From contig DIGE01000019.1 of the NCBI GenBank assembly GCA_002419465.1, forward strand, positions 1 through 64,000: a stretch of 64,000 nucleotides of DNA. The letters run 5' to 3'. The notes beneath the pieces were generated by a model. The model was given only the letters and a program-made list of their open reading frames with translations, made no database searches and was not told the origin of the DNA. Positions 32,251 through 41,359 of the stretch are shown piece by piece. The DNA comes from Geobacter sp. UBA5730 (GTDB lineage Bacteria; Desulfobacterota; Desulfuromonadia; Geobacterales; Pseudopelobacteraceae). Made by a program: the position numbers and the translations under genes. How positions within the stretch are numbered: position 1 is the first letter of the stretch; each line of letters starts with the position of its first letter.

Positions 32251-32303
32251 CAAACAACAACCATCACACACCCCAATGCTGCATAATGCACCCGGGAGCC
32301 ACC

Positions 32304-34238
32304 ATGCAACGCCTCGGTATCCGCCGCAAAACCCTGATCACTCTGTTAGGTGTTGCAGTCCCAGCACTGCTAACCTTTTCAATACTGCTGATCGCCACCA
32401 CGGCCCACATCCTGGAACAGAACGCAACACGACAGGTCAACAATCTGGCGGCCCGCTCGGCAGTCGGTCTGGCAGAACTGGTGGAGCGCTCCCGCACCAG
32501 CCTGACAACCATGGCCGCCACACCGGAACTGCGCGAATACCTTAGTGCATTAGAACAACGGGACCGCCCTCGTCTACAACGCTCGTTACAGGAGCTTGAG
32601 CGCAGCTTCCTGGGTTGGCAAAAGCTGGACAGCACCATCCAGGCAATCCGTCTGATTGACCCCAACGGCAACGTGTTGCTCAAGATCAAGGAGGGCAAAC
32701 CGATCCCGGCCAGCGGCCCGCCACGCCGCCCCTACGGCCTGCCATCAGTTCACTCGGTGGCGGGACGTCCCTTCTTTCGGGACGCTCTGGCCCTGCCGGC
32801 CGGCACGATACTGATCTCCAATCTGGAGCGAGGCAAGGTTGAAGAGGAGGAGGTCTTCTGCCCGGCCATGGTTCGTTTTGCCACGCCATTGCGCTTGTCC
32901 GACGACACGCCTGCCGGTGTACTGATCGTCAACGTCTGGGGCGAACAGGCCGGTCGCCTGATCAACCGTCTGATCGACAAGGACGAAGGCAACGCCTTCC
33001 TGATCGAACGCAACCCAGGCGACCAGCAACGCAATGGCATCTACCTTTTTCATCGCGACGAATCATGCCAATTCGGCGACCAGACCGGCAGCCACCGCAC
33101 CGTGTTCAGCGATTACCCGGCGAAGATCACCACGGCATGGATGATCAGCGACCGTGGCATTGCCAGCGACCCCCGCAGCGATGACATTCTGGCCCACCAC
33201 TATTATTCACCCTACGGCACCCCGGACCGCGGCTGGGTGGTGGTGGTCAACGCCCGTAAGAGCTTCTTTCTGGGGCCACTGGCAACCATCGGCCGCCTCT
33301 CCCTGCTATGGGTCGGCGTAGTGGTACTAATCGCCACGGTGGTATCGTTCTTTTTCGCCCGTTCACTAACCCGACCGATCCAGGCCGTGGTGGAGGGGGT
33401 CCGGCGGATGGGCGAACATCCGGCAGAACGGATCAACACCTCCACATCCGACGAGGTAGGCTTCCTGGCCGGTGAAATCAACCGGATGGCCGACGCTATC
33501 CAACACAACGCAGAAGAGCGGTTACGGGTGGAAGAACAGATCCGCAATACCGAAAAATTGGCATCAGTAGGAGAGATGGCCGCCGGACTGGCCCATGAAC
33601 TCAACACCCCGCTCGGCAATATCAAGGCACTGGCAATCCTGACCCGCAAGGGGATCGAGCAAGGTGCCTGCGATCGTGCCCTGCTGACTGCGGATATGGA
33701 CGACATCGCCGATCAGGCCGCCAAATGCAGCGGCATCATCAGCGGCCTGCTCAGCTTTGCCCGACGCTCAGAACCACGGCTGGGGTCCCACGACCCGGCC
33801 GTTCTGGTGCGCGAAGCACTGGCCCTGGTCAGACTGCGGGCAGAAAAACAGCAGGTGCGTCTCCACTTTGCGGAACCGGCAGTGTCACCACCATTGACTG
33901 TGGATGGCGATCAACTGCGGCAGGTTTTTGTGAACCTGCTGCTGAACGGTATCGATGCCGCGCCGGGCGGCAGCATCGAGGTCGGCATGCAGGCCAGTGA
34001 CGACAGCATCGCCCTGATTTTCCGCGACAACGGCTGCGGTATACCAACCGAACAGCTTGACCGGATTTTCGACCCGTTCTTCACCACCAAAGACGTGGGG
34101 CAAGGGACCGGCCTCGGGCTCTCGGTCAGCTATGGCATTGCCAAAAACCTGGGGGGACGGATCGAGGTGGATTCTACACGGGGACAAGGCAGCAGCTTTA
34201 CGGTGATACTGCCGCTGATGAAGGGAGAGAGCCTATGA
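32304..34238 (+). CDS. Membrane sensor histidine kinase
   Basis: 644 residues from the ATG at 32304 (site GGGAG); earlier in-frame starts lack a site. One helix at about 10-33, an extracytoplasmic sensor region (about 35-330, dCache-like), a second helix (about 340-362), HAMP linker, HisKA with phospho-His in L-A-H-E-L-N-T-P-L (about 432) and an ATPase domain (N-L-L-L-N-G-I-D-A and D-N-G-C-G-I, then T-G-L-G-L-S). It overlaps the downstream regulator gene by four bases, forming a two-component pair. Signal unknown; the adjacent divergent multihaem cytochrome gene may be a target. Confidence 0.9.
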   Translation: MQRLGIRRKTLITLLGVAVPALLTFSILLIATTAHILEQNATRQVNNLAARSAVGLAELVERSRTSLTTMAATPELREYLSALEQRDRPRLQRSLQELERSFLGWQKLDSTIQAIRLIDPNGNVLLKIKEGKPIPASGPPRRPYGLPSVHSVAGRPFFRDALALPAGTILISNLERGKVEEEEVFCPAMVRFATPLRLSDDTPAGVLIVNVWGEQAGRLINRLIDKDEGNAFLIERNPGDQQRNGIYLFHRDESCQFGDQTGSHRTVFSDYPAKITTAWMISDRGIASDPRSDDILAHHYYSPYGTPDRGWVVVVNARKSFFLGPLATIGRLSLLWVGVVVLIATVVSFFFARSLTRPIQAVVEGVRRMGEHPAERINTSTSDEVGFLAGEINRMADAIQHNAEERLRVEEQIRNTEKLASVGEMAAGLAHELNTPLGNIKALAILTRKGIEQGACDRALLTADMDDIADQAAKCSGIISGLLSFARRSEPRLGSHDPAVLVREALALVRLRAEKQQVRLHFAEPAVSPPLTVDGDQLRQVFVNLLLNGIDAAPGGSIEVGMQASDDSIALIFRDNGCGIPTEQLDRIFDPFFTTKDVGQGTGLGLSVSYGIAKNLGGRIEVDSTRGQGSSFTVILPLMKGESL

Positions 34239-35566
34239 TACGGGTGCTGGTGGTGGATGACGACCCGTTGGCCTGCCGCATCCTGACCCGTATGCTGGGG
34301 CCTGAATTTCAGGTACACAGCTTCGAACAGGGACAGGCCGCGCTTGAACATTTCCGCGACAACGGGGCCGAACTGTTGTTGACCGATCTGAGCATGCCCC
34401 GCATGGGCGGTCTGGAACTGCTGACCGAGGTCAAGAAGATCGATTCGCAACTACTGGTGTTTGTGATCACCGGCCACTCCACGCTGGAGACGGCAGTGAC
34501 CGCGGTCAAGCAGGGGGCCTACGACTTTATCGCCAAGCCGTTCGACCCAGACGATGTGCTGCTGCGGATCAACCGCGCCCTGAAGGAACGACGGCTGGAA
34601 GAGACCGTTACCTGTTATCAGCGGAGTCAGGACCGTGACACACCCCTGACCCGCAACCCGCAGATGCTGCAGATTTTGGAGCTGGCCCGACGTGCCGCCC
34701 GTACCGACAGCACGATACTGATCCAAGGAGAAACCGGCGTGGGCAAGGAACTGGTGGCTTGCGCAATCCACCAGTGGTCGCCGCGCCGGGAGCAACCATT
34801 CGTGCCGGTCAACTGTGGCGCGCTCGCCGAAGGCGTTCTGGAGAGCGAGCTGTTCGGCCATGAAAAAGGGGCTTTTACCGGCGCCCACAGCCGCAGGATC
34901 GGGTACTTTGAGCTGGCCAGCCGTGGCACCCTGTTTCTGGACGAGATCGGCACCACCGGCAACGCCTTTCAAGTGAAACTGCTGCGGGTGCTGCAGGAGC
35001 GCACCGTCCAACGGGTCGGTGGCGGCATCTCGATCCCGGTGGACAGCCGGATCATCGCCGCCACCAACCAGGACCTGGAGGCCGAGGCACACCTTGGCCG
35101 TTTCCGGCCCGACCTCTACTACCGCCTGGGCGTGGTGACCTTGACCATCCCGCCGCTACGGGATCGACCAGAGGATGTCATGCTGCTGGCCAGCCATTTT
35201 CTGGAACGATATCGCTCGATCAATCCACAGATACGAACAATCAGCACCCAGGGCAGACAGCTGTTGGCCGGCTACCATTATCCCGGCAATGTACGGGAGC
35301 TGGAGAACATCATCGAGCGGGCCATGATCCTGGAAACCGGGTCTGAGCTAACTCCTGAAAGTCTGTTGATCGGCTGCCAGAATGAACCTGCCGGTACGGA
35401 TGAAGGGGAATCGCTACGGATTGATGAGGCGGAACAGGAACATATCCTGCGGGTGCTGAAGAGCTGCAATGGCCGTAAACTGGAGGCAGCCCGCCTGCTG
35501 GGGATCAATAAAACAACCCTCTGGCGCAAGATGAAACGTTATGGCATCGACGAGGAATCAGTATAG
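34235..35566 (+). CDS. Sigma-54-dependent response regulator (NtrC family)
   Basis: 443 residues: receiver domain with phospho-Asp 51 in L-L-T-D-L-S-M-P and Lys 101; AAA+ domain with G-E-T-G-V-G-K-E (164-171), G-A-F-T-G-A (212-217) that contacts sigma-54, and L-F-L-D-E (233-237); and a Fis-type helix-turn-helix at the C-terminus. It activates sigma-54 promoters upon phosphorylation by the kinase encoded just before. It overlaps the rRNA methyltransferase gene tail to tail by nine bases. Confidence 0.93.
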   Translation: MIRVLVVDDDPLACRILTRMLGPEFQVHSFEQGQAALEHFRDNGAELLLTDLSMPRMGGLELLTEVKKIDSQLLVFVITGHSTLETAVTAVKQGAYDFIAKPFDPDDVLLRINRALKERRLEETVTCYQRSQDRDTPLTRNPQMLQILELARRAARTDSTILIQGETGVGKELVACAIHQWSPRREQPFVPVNCGALAEGVLESELFGHEKGAFTGAHSRRIGYFELASRGTLFLDEIGTTGNAFQVKLLRVLQERTVQRVGGGISIPVDSRIIAATNQDLEAEAHLGRFRPDLYYRLGVVTLTIPPLRDRPEDVMLLASHFLERYRSINPQIRTISTQGRQLLAGYHYPGNVRELENIIERAMILETGSELTPESLLIGCQNEPAGTDEGESLRIDEAEQEHILRVLKSCNGRKLEAARLLGINKTTLWRKMKRYGIDEESV

Positions 35567-36739
35567 TTCGTATTTCAACAACCGGCACTCCAGCGGTCCG
35601 TTAAACAGCACAAAACGCCGGGCCGGCTTCAATCCCACCAGCTTGGCAAGTTCCAGATCACCTGCCAACAGGTAGGCGGTCCAGCCGGTGAAGCGCCGTT
35701 TAAAGACCTCTCCGATCTTGCGGTAGAGCGGTTCAAGTCCTGCCCGGTCCCCCATCCGCACCCCGTAGGGCGGGTTCATCACCAGCACCCCCTGATGACC
35801 GCACGGTTCGGTATCCTCGAAGCGGCGGCGGTCAAAGGAGACGGAATAGGCCAGACCGGCCCGGCGGGCATTCTCGCGGCAGGTGATAATCGCCTTGGGA
35901 TCCTGATCGAATCCCAGCACCGGCACCGACAGGCTACTGGCCGCTCTCGTCTGTTCTTCCTGCAGTATCCGCTCCCACAGGCGACGATCAAAGTCGCGCC
36001 AGCGCATCAGGCCGAACTCCCGCCCGGCCCCGGCCGGCTGTCCCAAAGCAATCGACGCCCCTTCCAGCAACAGGGTGCCGGATCCACACATCGGGTCCAG
36101 TAACGGGATGGTCCCATCCCAACCGGTATGCAGCATAATCGCTGCGGCCAGGGTCTCCCGCAACGGAGCATCGTTGCGGTCCAGCCGCCAGCCCCGCCGG
36201 TCCAGCGGCGCACCGCTGGCATCCAGCGAGACCGTGGCCAGGTTCTTGGCAATGTGCAGATTAACCCGCAGGTCGGGCGATTTGGTGTCGATATTGGGAC
36301 GCTGGGCGGTCTGGTCCCGCAGCAGGTCCACAATAGCGTCCTTGGCCTTCAATGCAGCAAAATGCGAATGGGTGATGGCTGAGTCCCGCAGGGTACAATC
36401 CACCGCCAGGGTCATGGCCGGAGTCAACAGTTCACCCCAGGGTAGCGCCCGCATGCCGTCATACAGCTCCTGAGGTGAGCCACAGGGGAACTGGCCCAGC
36501 TGTAGCAGCACACGGCTGGCGGTCCGCAGTCGCAACAGACTGCGGTACAGGATGCGCCGGTCACCGCCAAAGCTTACTCCGCCCCGCACTGCATGCACTG
36601 TAGACGCTCCCAGAGCTTCCAGCTCTGTAGCGGTCAGCTGCTCGGCGCCCAGCGGCACCGTGGCAAACAGGGCAAGCGATTGGGCTGCCGCCACGCTGGC
36701 TGCCCCCTTGCGCCGGATGATCTGCTGTTCACCACTCAT
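35558..36739 (-). CDS. THUMP-domain 23S rRNA guanine-N2 methyltransferase (RlmL-type)
   Basis: 393 residues from the ATG at 36739, which overlaps the coaE stop (ATGA); an ATG 21 bp upstream has no site. N-terminal ferredoxin-like/THUMP region (about 20-150) and a methyltransferase domain with the SAM loop D-P-M-C-G-S-G-T (about 205) and the catalytic N-P-P-Y-G (about 310). It corresponds to the N-terminal half of E. coli RlmL, which modifies G2445; the RlmK half is missing, as in many bacteria. Confidence 0.87.
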   Translation of the reverse strand: MSGEQQIIRRKGAASVAAAQSLALFATVPLGAEQLTATELEALGASTVHAVRGGVSFGGDRRILYRSLLRLRTASRVLLQLGQFPCGSPQELYDGMRALPWGELLTPAMTLAVDCTLRDSAITHSHFAALKAKDAIVDLLRDQTAQRPNIDTKSPDLRVNLHIAKNLATVSLDASGAPLDRRGWRLDRNDAPLRETLAAAIMLHTGWDGTIPLLDPMCGSGTLLLEGASIALGQPAGAGREFGLMRWRDFDRRLWERILQEEQTRAASSLSVPVLGFDQDPKAIITCRENARRAGLAYSVSFDRRRFEDTEPCGHQGVLVMNPPYGVRMGDRAGLEPLYRKIGEVFKRRFTGWTAYLLAGDLELAKLVGLKPARRFVLFNGPLECRLLKYELY

Positions 36740-37332
36740 ACTGCTATCCTCTGCTGCCATGCCGTAACCACCTGCTGACGGGTCATATCCAGATTCTCAC
36801 TGTTATCGATCACTACCACACCAAACTGTTCCTTTTCCGCCAGCGGCATCTGGGCGGCAATGATCCGCCGGGCCGCTTCCCGGCTACAGTTGTCACGAGC
36901 CGTCAGCCGCTCCAGCTGAATCTCGGGCCGCACCGTCACCACCCAGATTTCATCAACCCGGTCTGTGGCGTTAACCTCAATCAAGAGCGGCGCCATGTAG
37001 ACCGCCACCGCTGCACCAGCCTGGCGGGCCTGAGCCAGTCGCTCCAAAGCCAGATCCTTAATGGCAGGATGCAGGATCGCTTCCAGTTGCTGACGCTTAC
37101 CCGCATCGTTGAAGACCAGCTCACGCATGGTCTGACGATTCAAGGAGCCATCCGCGTTCAGCACCACCTGGCCAAACAGATCGCTGATCCGGCCCAGCGC
37201 AGGGGTGCCCGGAGCCACAGCGTCGCGGGCCAGTTGGTCGGCGTCGATTACCACCGCCCCCAACTCTGCCAGCAGGCTGGCTACCGTACTCTTGCCGGTG
37301 GCGATGCCGCCGGTTAGTCCAATGATCTTCAT
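36736..37332 (-). CDS. coaE: Dephospho-CoA kinase
   Basis: 198 residues from the ATG at 37332; the more upstream start has no ribosome site. It phosphorylates dephospho-CoA in the last step of coenzyme A synthesis. Walker A G-L-T-G-G-I-A-T-G-K-S-T at the N-terminus, the D-A-D-Q-L-A-R substrate motif (about 33), and a lid with R-L-T-A-R-D. Normal length. Followed by the rRNA methyltransferase gene in one unit. Confidence 0.95.
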   Translation of the reverse strand: MKIIGLTGGIATGKSTVASLLAELGAVVIDADQLARDAVAPGTPALGRISDLFGQVVLNADGSLNRQTMRELVFNDAGKRQQLEAILHPAIKDLALERLAQARQAGAAVAVYMAPLLIEVNATDRVDEIWVVTVRPEIQLERLTARDNCSREAARRIIAAQMPLAEKEQFGVVVIDNSENLDMTRQQVVTAWQQRIAV

Positions 37333-37380
37333 AATGCCCGCATAGTAGCAAAGCGCCACCCGAATGAACAGATTTTTCCC

Positions 37381-37409
37381 TTGAGTTGTCGAGGCCGTTC
37401 GTGTAAAAG
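37381..37409 (+). promoter_or_regulatory. Probable promoter of tRNA-Arg
   Basis: TTGAGT (37381-37386), 17-base spacer, TAAAAG (37404-37409), 11 bases before the tRNA start. Confidence 0.4.
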
Positions 37410-37420
37410 TTATCGTTCAC

Positions 37421-37497
37421 GGGCGGTTAGCTCAGTTGGATAGAGCGTTGGCCTCCGAAGCCAAAGGTCGGGAGTTCGAGTCTCCTGCCGCCCGCCA
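37421..37497 (+). tRNA. tRNA-Arg (anticodon CCG)
   Basis: 77 bases with encoded CCA. Acceptor GGGCGGT/TGCCGCCC region, anticodon stem TTGGC/GCCAA enclosing the loop CTCCGAA with CCG in the centre, and a standard T-loop. Confidence 0.94.
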
Positions 37498-37507
37498 ATG
37501 AAAACAA

Positions 37508-37538
37508 GGGGATAGCTTACAGCTACCCCCCTTTTTTT
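37508..37538 (+). terminator. Terminator after tRNA-Arg
   Basis: GGGGATAGC/GCTACCCCC hairpin (one bulge) followed by seven T. Confidence 0.75.
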
Positions 37539-37578
37539 ATGCCGTTTTTACCCTGCTGTCATGTAAATTGTAGCGTAG

Positions 37579-37695
37579 AAAGATGGCTTAGAACGTCAAC
37601 TGCGTTCAGTAACCAGTCTGTACATCGACAAGACGGTTGAAGACTGGCTGGATAAGCACAGTGAAAGGGTTGAAGTGGAATTTTTACCGATTTAG
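37579..37695 (+). pseudogene. Short gene remnant, possibly IS630-type transposase
   Basis: A 38-codon frame without start ends at TAG 37693. The segment Y-I-D-K-T-V-E-D-W-L-D-K-H-S-E-R-V-E-V-E-F-L-P recalls the region before the last Glu of IS630 transposases (V-x-x-W-L-x-x-H...F-L-P), but the decisive Y-S-P-x-L-N-P part is missing. It sits between two tRNA genes, near an 11-bp tandem duplication (37743-37764). Confidence 0.35.
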
Positions 37696-37781
37696 CCAGC
37701 CAATAGAGACAGAAACAAACAAATGAGATAGCAACACCGCCACGGCAACAAAACGGCAACAAAATATTTTTACCAAAACAA

Positions 37782-37810
37782 AAGGGGTTAGCCGATTTGG
37801 CTAACCCCTT
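37782..37810 (-). terminator. Terminator after tRNA-Pro
   Basis: AAGGGGTTAGC/GCTAACCCCTT, 7-base loop, followed on the minus strand by T-rich sequence. Confidence 0.75.
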
Positions 37811-37819
37811 GTTTATAAA

Positions 37820-37896
37820 TGGTCGGAGCGACACGAATTGAACGTGCGACCCCCTGCTCCCAAGGCAGGTGCGCTACCAGACTGCGCTACGCTCCG
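37820..37896 (-). tRNA. tRNA-Pro (anticodon UGG)
   Basis: 77 bases with encoded CCA. Acceptor CGGAGCG/CGCTCCG, anticodon stem CCTGC/GCAGG with loop CTTGGGA (TGG in the middle), and T-arm with TTCAATT loop. Confidence 0.94.
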
Positions 37897-37905
37897 AAAA
37901 AATAT

Positions 37906-37935
37906 TTTATAGCATGAGTTCACCAAGAAATGCAA
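37906..37935 (-). promoter_or_regulatory. Probable promoter of tRNA-Pro
   Basis: Minus strand TTGCAT (37930-37935), 18-base spacer, TATAAA (37906-37911), nine bases before the tRNA 5' end. Confidence 0.45.
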
Positions 37936-37944
37936 GCAATACGA

Positions 37945-38250
37945 CTATTTTTCCTCCAGACGCCCGCTCCAGACCGGATCCCAGGAAAACTGACGCCGCA
38001 GGTGCTCCTCAGGGTTCTGACGATAGAACTCGTCTTCTGTGAAGGAAAAACGGTAGGTTTGCAGGTACTCCATCAGTAGCCGGTGGGCGGCATTGATCTG
38101 CCGGATCATCTCAGGATCAGCGGCCCCGTGGTCGGGGTGGTGTTGTTTGACCAGGCAACGATGGCGCTCCTTGATACGACGAATGGTCAACAGGTCGCCT
38201 TCATGGAGACTGAAGAGATGCAGCGCCGCTTGCAGGTCGGCATAGGTCAT
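37945..38250 (-). CDS. Small J-domain protein
   Basis: 101 residues consisting almost only of a J-domain: helix II, then H-H-P-D-H-G (about 37-42), and helix III ending M-E-Y-L. No zinc or substrate-binding domain follows, only a short tail. It would recruit an Hsp70 partner for a special task. Its ATG overlaps the dxs stop by four bases, so it is translated together with dxs. DXS is a known Hsp70/J-protein client in plastids; a similar link here would be speculative. Confidence 0.8.
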   Translation of the reverse strand: MTYADLQAALHLFSLHEGDLLTIRRIKERHRCLVKQHHPDHGAADPEMIRQINAAHRLLMEYLQTYRFSFTEDEFYRQNPEEHLRRQFSWDPVWSGRLEEK

Positions 38251-40157
38251 GGTCCGGCAGGAAAACCGCTCTGATGATCAGCCTGATTCAGATAACGACG
38301 CAGGCTGGCCGTAATCCCGTCACGGTCAAGGCCATAGCTCGTGCGTAGTTCATGCTGCTCACCCTGTTCGATGTACTGATCAGGATAGCCCAGGCGCAGC
38401 ACCGGCACAGCGCTGACGCCCTGTTCTTCCAACAACTCCAGTACGGCAGTGCCAAAGCCGCCCTGCAAGACATTCTCCTCCACGGTCACCAATCGCCCGA
38501 ACCGTTGTGCCAAGGCCAGGATCAGTCCCTGATCCAACGGCTTGACAAAACGGGCGTTGATTACGGTCAGGTTGATCCCTTCGGCGGCCAGTGTCTCGGC
38601 CGCCTCCAGAGCAGGCATCACCATGCTTCCCAGGGCCAGCACCGCACCATCGGCCCCTTCCCGCAGCAACTCCGCCTTGCCGACAGGCAGTGCTTTCAGC
38701 TCCTGCTCAAGCGGCACGCCGTAACCATTGCCGCGGGGATACCGCAGCGCAACCGGACCATCGTGACCCAGTGCGGTTTTGAGCATATGCTGCAGCTCAT
38801 TCTCATCCTTGGGGGCCATCAGGGTCAGATTAGGCAGGTGCCGCAGGTATGAGAGGTCGAACACGCCGTGGTGGGTCGGGCCGTCATTCCCCACTACCCC
38901 ACCACGATCCAGGGCAAAGACCACCGGCAGATTCTGTAGACAGACATCATGCATCACCTGATCGTATGCGCGCTGCAAAAAGGTTGAGTAGACCGCAAAA
39001 ACCGGCCTTTTGCCCTCAGTGGCCAAACCGGCGGCAAAGGTGACGCCGTGCTGTTCGGCGATCCCCACGTCAAAAAAACGTTCCGGGTATTGTTTGGCAA
39101 AGTTGGTCAGGCCAGTGCCGTCCGGCATGGCAGCGGTGATAGCCACCACCCGCTCGTCATCTTCAGCCAGTTTGACCAGGGTGCTACCGAAAATGGCGGT
39201 ATAAGAAGCTGCACCCCCCTTCCCTTTCAGCACCTTGCCGGTCTCAACCTCAAACGGTCCGACACCGTGAAACAGTGCTGGATTTTCTTCCGCGGGTTTG
39301 TAGCCCTTGCCCTTGGTGGTGATCACATGTACCAGCACTGCGTTGTCCAGCTTTTTAACCCGTTCCAGGGTCTCGGTCAGTAGCGGCAGGGCGTGGCCGT
39401 CAATCGGACCGATATACTCGAAACCAAAGGCCTGGAATAACACGGCCGGGGTGAACAGCCCCTTAAAGGATACCTCTGCCTTACGGGCCAGCTGTAACAG
39501 ATGCCGTCCCATGCCGTCTTTGGCGTCCTTAAGGAACAGCTCTGCCTCACGCTTGATTTTATGAATAAATTCGCTGCTGGAGGTGCGGGAAAGGAACCCG
39601 GACAGGGCACCTACGTTCTCGGCGATCGACATCTCGTTATCGTTCAGCACCACCACCATGTCACGATTAAGGTGTCCGGCATGGTTCAGGGCCTCGTAGG
39701 CGATGCCGCCAGTCATGGAGCCATCGCCGATCACCGCCACCACCTTGTTTTTACGGCCGGCAAGGTCCCTGGCAACGGCGTAGCCGGTAGCTCCTGAGAT
39801 GGAAGTGGAGGAATGACCCACTTCCCAGACATCGTGTTCAGACTCGCACCGTTTAGGAAAACCGCTGATGCCGTGCAGGGTTCGCAGGGTATGAAAACTG
39901 TCGCGACGTCCGCAAAGAATCTTATGGGCATAGGCTTGATGCCCCACATCCCAGATCAGCTTGTCCTCCGGGGAGTGAAAAACCCGATGCAGGGCGATGG
40001 TCAGTTCCACCACGCCCAGACTGGGGGCAAGATGCCCACCATTACTGGCGCAGGTTTCGATAATCAGCTGCCGCAGTTCGGCTGCCACCGCGGGCATTTC
40101 AGAGGCCGGCAGCTGTTGCAGGTCCTTGGGATCGTTGATCTGACTGAGAAGTGACAT
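38247..40157 (-). CDS. dxs: 1-deoxy-D-xylulose-5-phosphate synthase
   Basis: 636 residues, family-typical length. It condenses pyruvate and glyceraldehyde 3-phosphate in the first step of the non-mevalonate isoprenoid pathway. Thiamine diphosphate site G-D-G-S-M-T-G-G...N-D-N-E-M (about 150-180), transketolase-type middle domain (D-V-G-I-A-E-Q-H at about 365) and the C-terminal domain (V-T-V-E-E-N). It follows ispA by five bases, an operon of early isoprenoid steps. Confidence 0.96.
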   Translation of the reverse strand: MSLLSQINDPKDLQQLPASEMPAVAAELRQLIIETCASNGGHLAPSLGVVELTIALHRVFHSPEDKLIWDVGHQAYAHKILCGRRDSFHTLRTLHGISGFPKRCESEHDVWEVGHSSTSISGATGYAVARDLAGRKNKVVAVIGDGSMTGGIAYEALNHAGHLNRDMVVVLNDNEMSIAENVGALSGFLSRTSSSEFIHKIKREAELFLKDAKDGMGRHLLQLARKAEVSFKGLFTPAVLFQAFGFEYIGPIDGHALPLLTETLERVKKLDNAVLVHVITTKGKGYKPAEENPALFHGVGPFEVETGKVLKGKGGAASYTAIFGSTLVKLAEDDERVVAITAAMPDGTGLTNFAKQYPERFFDVGIAEQHGVTFAAGLATEGKRPVFAVYSTFLQRAYDQVMHDVCLQNLPVVFALDRGGVVGNDGPTHHGVFDLSYLRHLPNLTLMAPKDENELQHMLKTALGHDGPVALRYPRGNGYGVPLEQELKALPVGKAELLREGADGAVLALGSMVMPALEAAETLAAEGINLTVINARFVKPLDQGLILALAQRFGRLVTVEENVLQGGFGTAVLELLEEQGVSAVPVLRLGYPDQYIEQGEQHELRTSYGLDRDGITASLRRYLNQADHQSGFPAGP

Positions 40158-40161
40158 AGGG

Positions 40162-41055
40162 CTAGTTTTTCCGTTCTACAATGTAGGTAGCGATGGCGCG
40201 CAGCGGCTCGGCGCCCTGATCAAAAATCGACAACGCGGCAAAGGCCTCATCCATCATAGCCTGGGCCTCCTGCTTGGCAGCAGCCAGCCCGATCACCGCC
40301 GGGTAGGTGGCCTTGCCGCGGGCCTCATCGCTGCCGGCGTCCTTGCCGATCTCCTCGGTGGTTCCTTCGATATCCAGAATATCGTCGGCGATCTGAAAGG
40401 CCAGCCCGGCTGCCTCGCCATAGCGCCGAATGGCGGCAAGCTGTTGTTGATCAGCGCCACCCAAGAGTGCGCCGGCAACCACCGATGCCTTGATCAGGGC
40501 ACCAGTCTTGTGGGTATGGATGTACTGCACCGTAGGCAGGTCCATGTCCGGCTTACCCTCGCTTTCCATGTCCACAACCTGCCCGCCCACCATGCCGTAG
40601 GAACCGGCACAGGTGGCAATCTCGCTGATCACGGCGATCTGGACAGCCGGATCAAGGCCGGCAGCAAAACGCGTATCACTGATCAGTTTGAACGCCTCAG
40701 TCAGCAGGCCATCGCCAGCCAGAATAGCGATCGCCTCGCCGAACACCTTGTGGTTAGTGGGGCGCCCCCGCCGGAAGTCATCGTTATCCATGGCAGGAAG
40801 ATCATCATGAATCAGCGAATAGGTGTGGATCATCTCCATGGCGCAGGCCGCCGGCATGGCCTTATCGATCATCCCGCCTACCGCCTCGCAGGCAGCCAGC
40901 ATCAAAACCGGCCTCACCCGCTTGCCCCCGGCGAAGATCGAATACCGCATCGCCTTGTGGAGACTTTGGGGACGCTCCTCTTCTTTGGGGAGATACTGTT
41001 CAAGGGCTACATCCACCAATGAAATTTTTTCTTTCAGATATGCCTTCAGGTCCAT
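40162..41055 (-). CDS. ispA: Short-chain polyprenyl (farnesyl/geranyl) diphosphate synthase
   Basis: 297 residues. The two Asp-rich motifs are present: D-D-L-P-A-M-D (about 85) and D-D-I-L-D (about 225), with G-K-R-V-R-P near 45. It joins isopentenyl diphosphate to allylic primers to give C10-C15 chains. Situated between xseB and dxs, the standard order in related bacteria. Product length cannot be read with certainty from the sequence. Confidence 0.93.
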   Translation of the reverse strand: MDLKAYLKEKISLVDVALEQYLPKEEERPQSLHKAMRYSIFAGGKRVRPVLMLAACEAVGGMIDKAMPAACAMEMIHTYSLIHDDLPAMDNDDFRRGRPTNHKVFGEAIAILAGDGLLTEAFKLISDTRFAAGLDPAVQIAVISEIATCAGSYGMVGGQVVDMESEGKPDMDLPTVQYIHTHKTGALIKASVVAGALLGGADQQQLAAIRRYGEAAGLAFQIADDILDIEGTTEEIGKDAGSDEARGKATYPAVIGLAAAKQEAQAMMDEAFAALSIFDQGAEPLRAIATYIVERKN

Positions 41056-41068
41056 CTGCTACCCTTTC

Positions 41069-41308
41069 TCACTCGTCGTCTTCGTCACCAGCGCCAAACG
41101 GTTCACGCTGGAAGGAGCCATCCCGTTGCCTTACCAGCATCTCCACCTTGCGCTCGGCCTCATCCAGCTTCTTGGCACAGAAGGCGGCATGCCTCACCCC
41201 TTCTTCAAAAGCCTTGATGGAGTCGTCCAGCGGCAGGGTACCACCTTCCAGCTTGCGCACGACCTCCTCCAGCTTCTTTAACGCGGTCTCAAATTTTTCT
41301 GCTGCCAT
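41069..41308 (-). CDS. xseB: Exodeoxyribonuclease VII small subunit
   Basis: 79 residues from the ATG at 41308. The family pattern F-E-x-A-L-x-x-L-E-x-V-V-x-x-L-E-x-G-x-L-P-L-D-x-S fills the first 35 residues; the rest is a helical coiled coil. Several copies bind one XseA to form the nuclease that degrades single strands. No xseA is in this window. It begins the xseB-ispA-dxs group. Confidence 0.93.
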   Translation of the reverse strand: MAAEKFETALKKLEEVVRKLEGGTLPLDDSIKAFEEGVRHAAFCAKKLDEAERKVEMLVRQRDGSFQREPFGAGDEDDE

Positions 41309-41359
41309 GGCCGCCCCCTGCAAACTGAAAAAATTATTATACTGATTACTCGCCTTGCG

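Noticed and set aside
32109..32303. Sigma-54 promoter for the multihaem cytochrome
   Set aside because: A GG...GC pair with 10-base spacing exists, but the flanking bases match the consensus poorly.
37559..37834. Minus-strand frame of 91 codons between tRNA genes
   Set aside because: It overlaps the terminator and the tRNA-Pro end and shows no protein-like composition.
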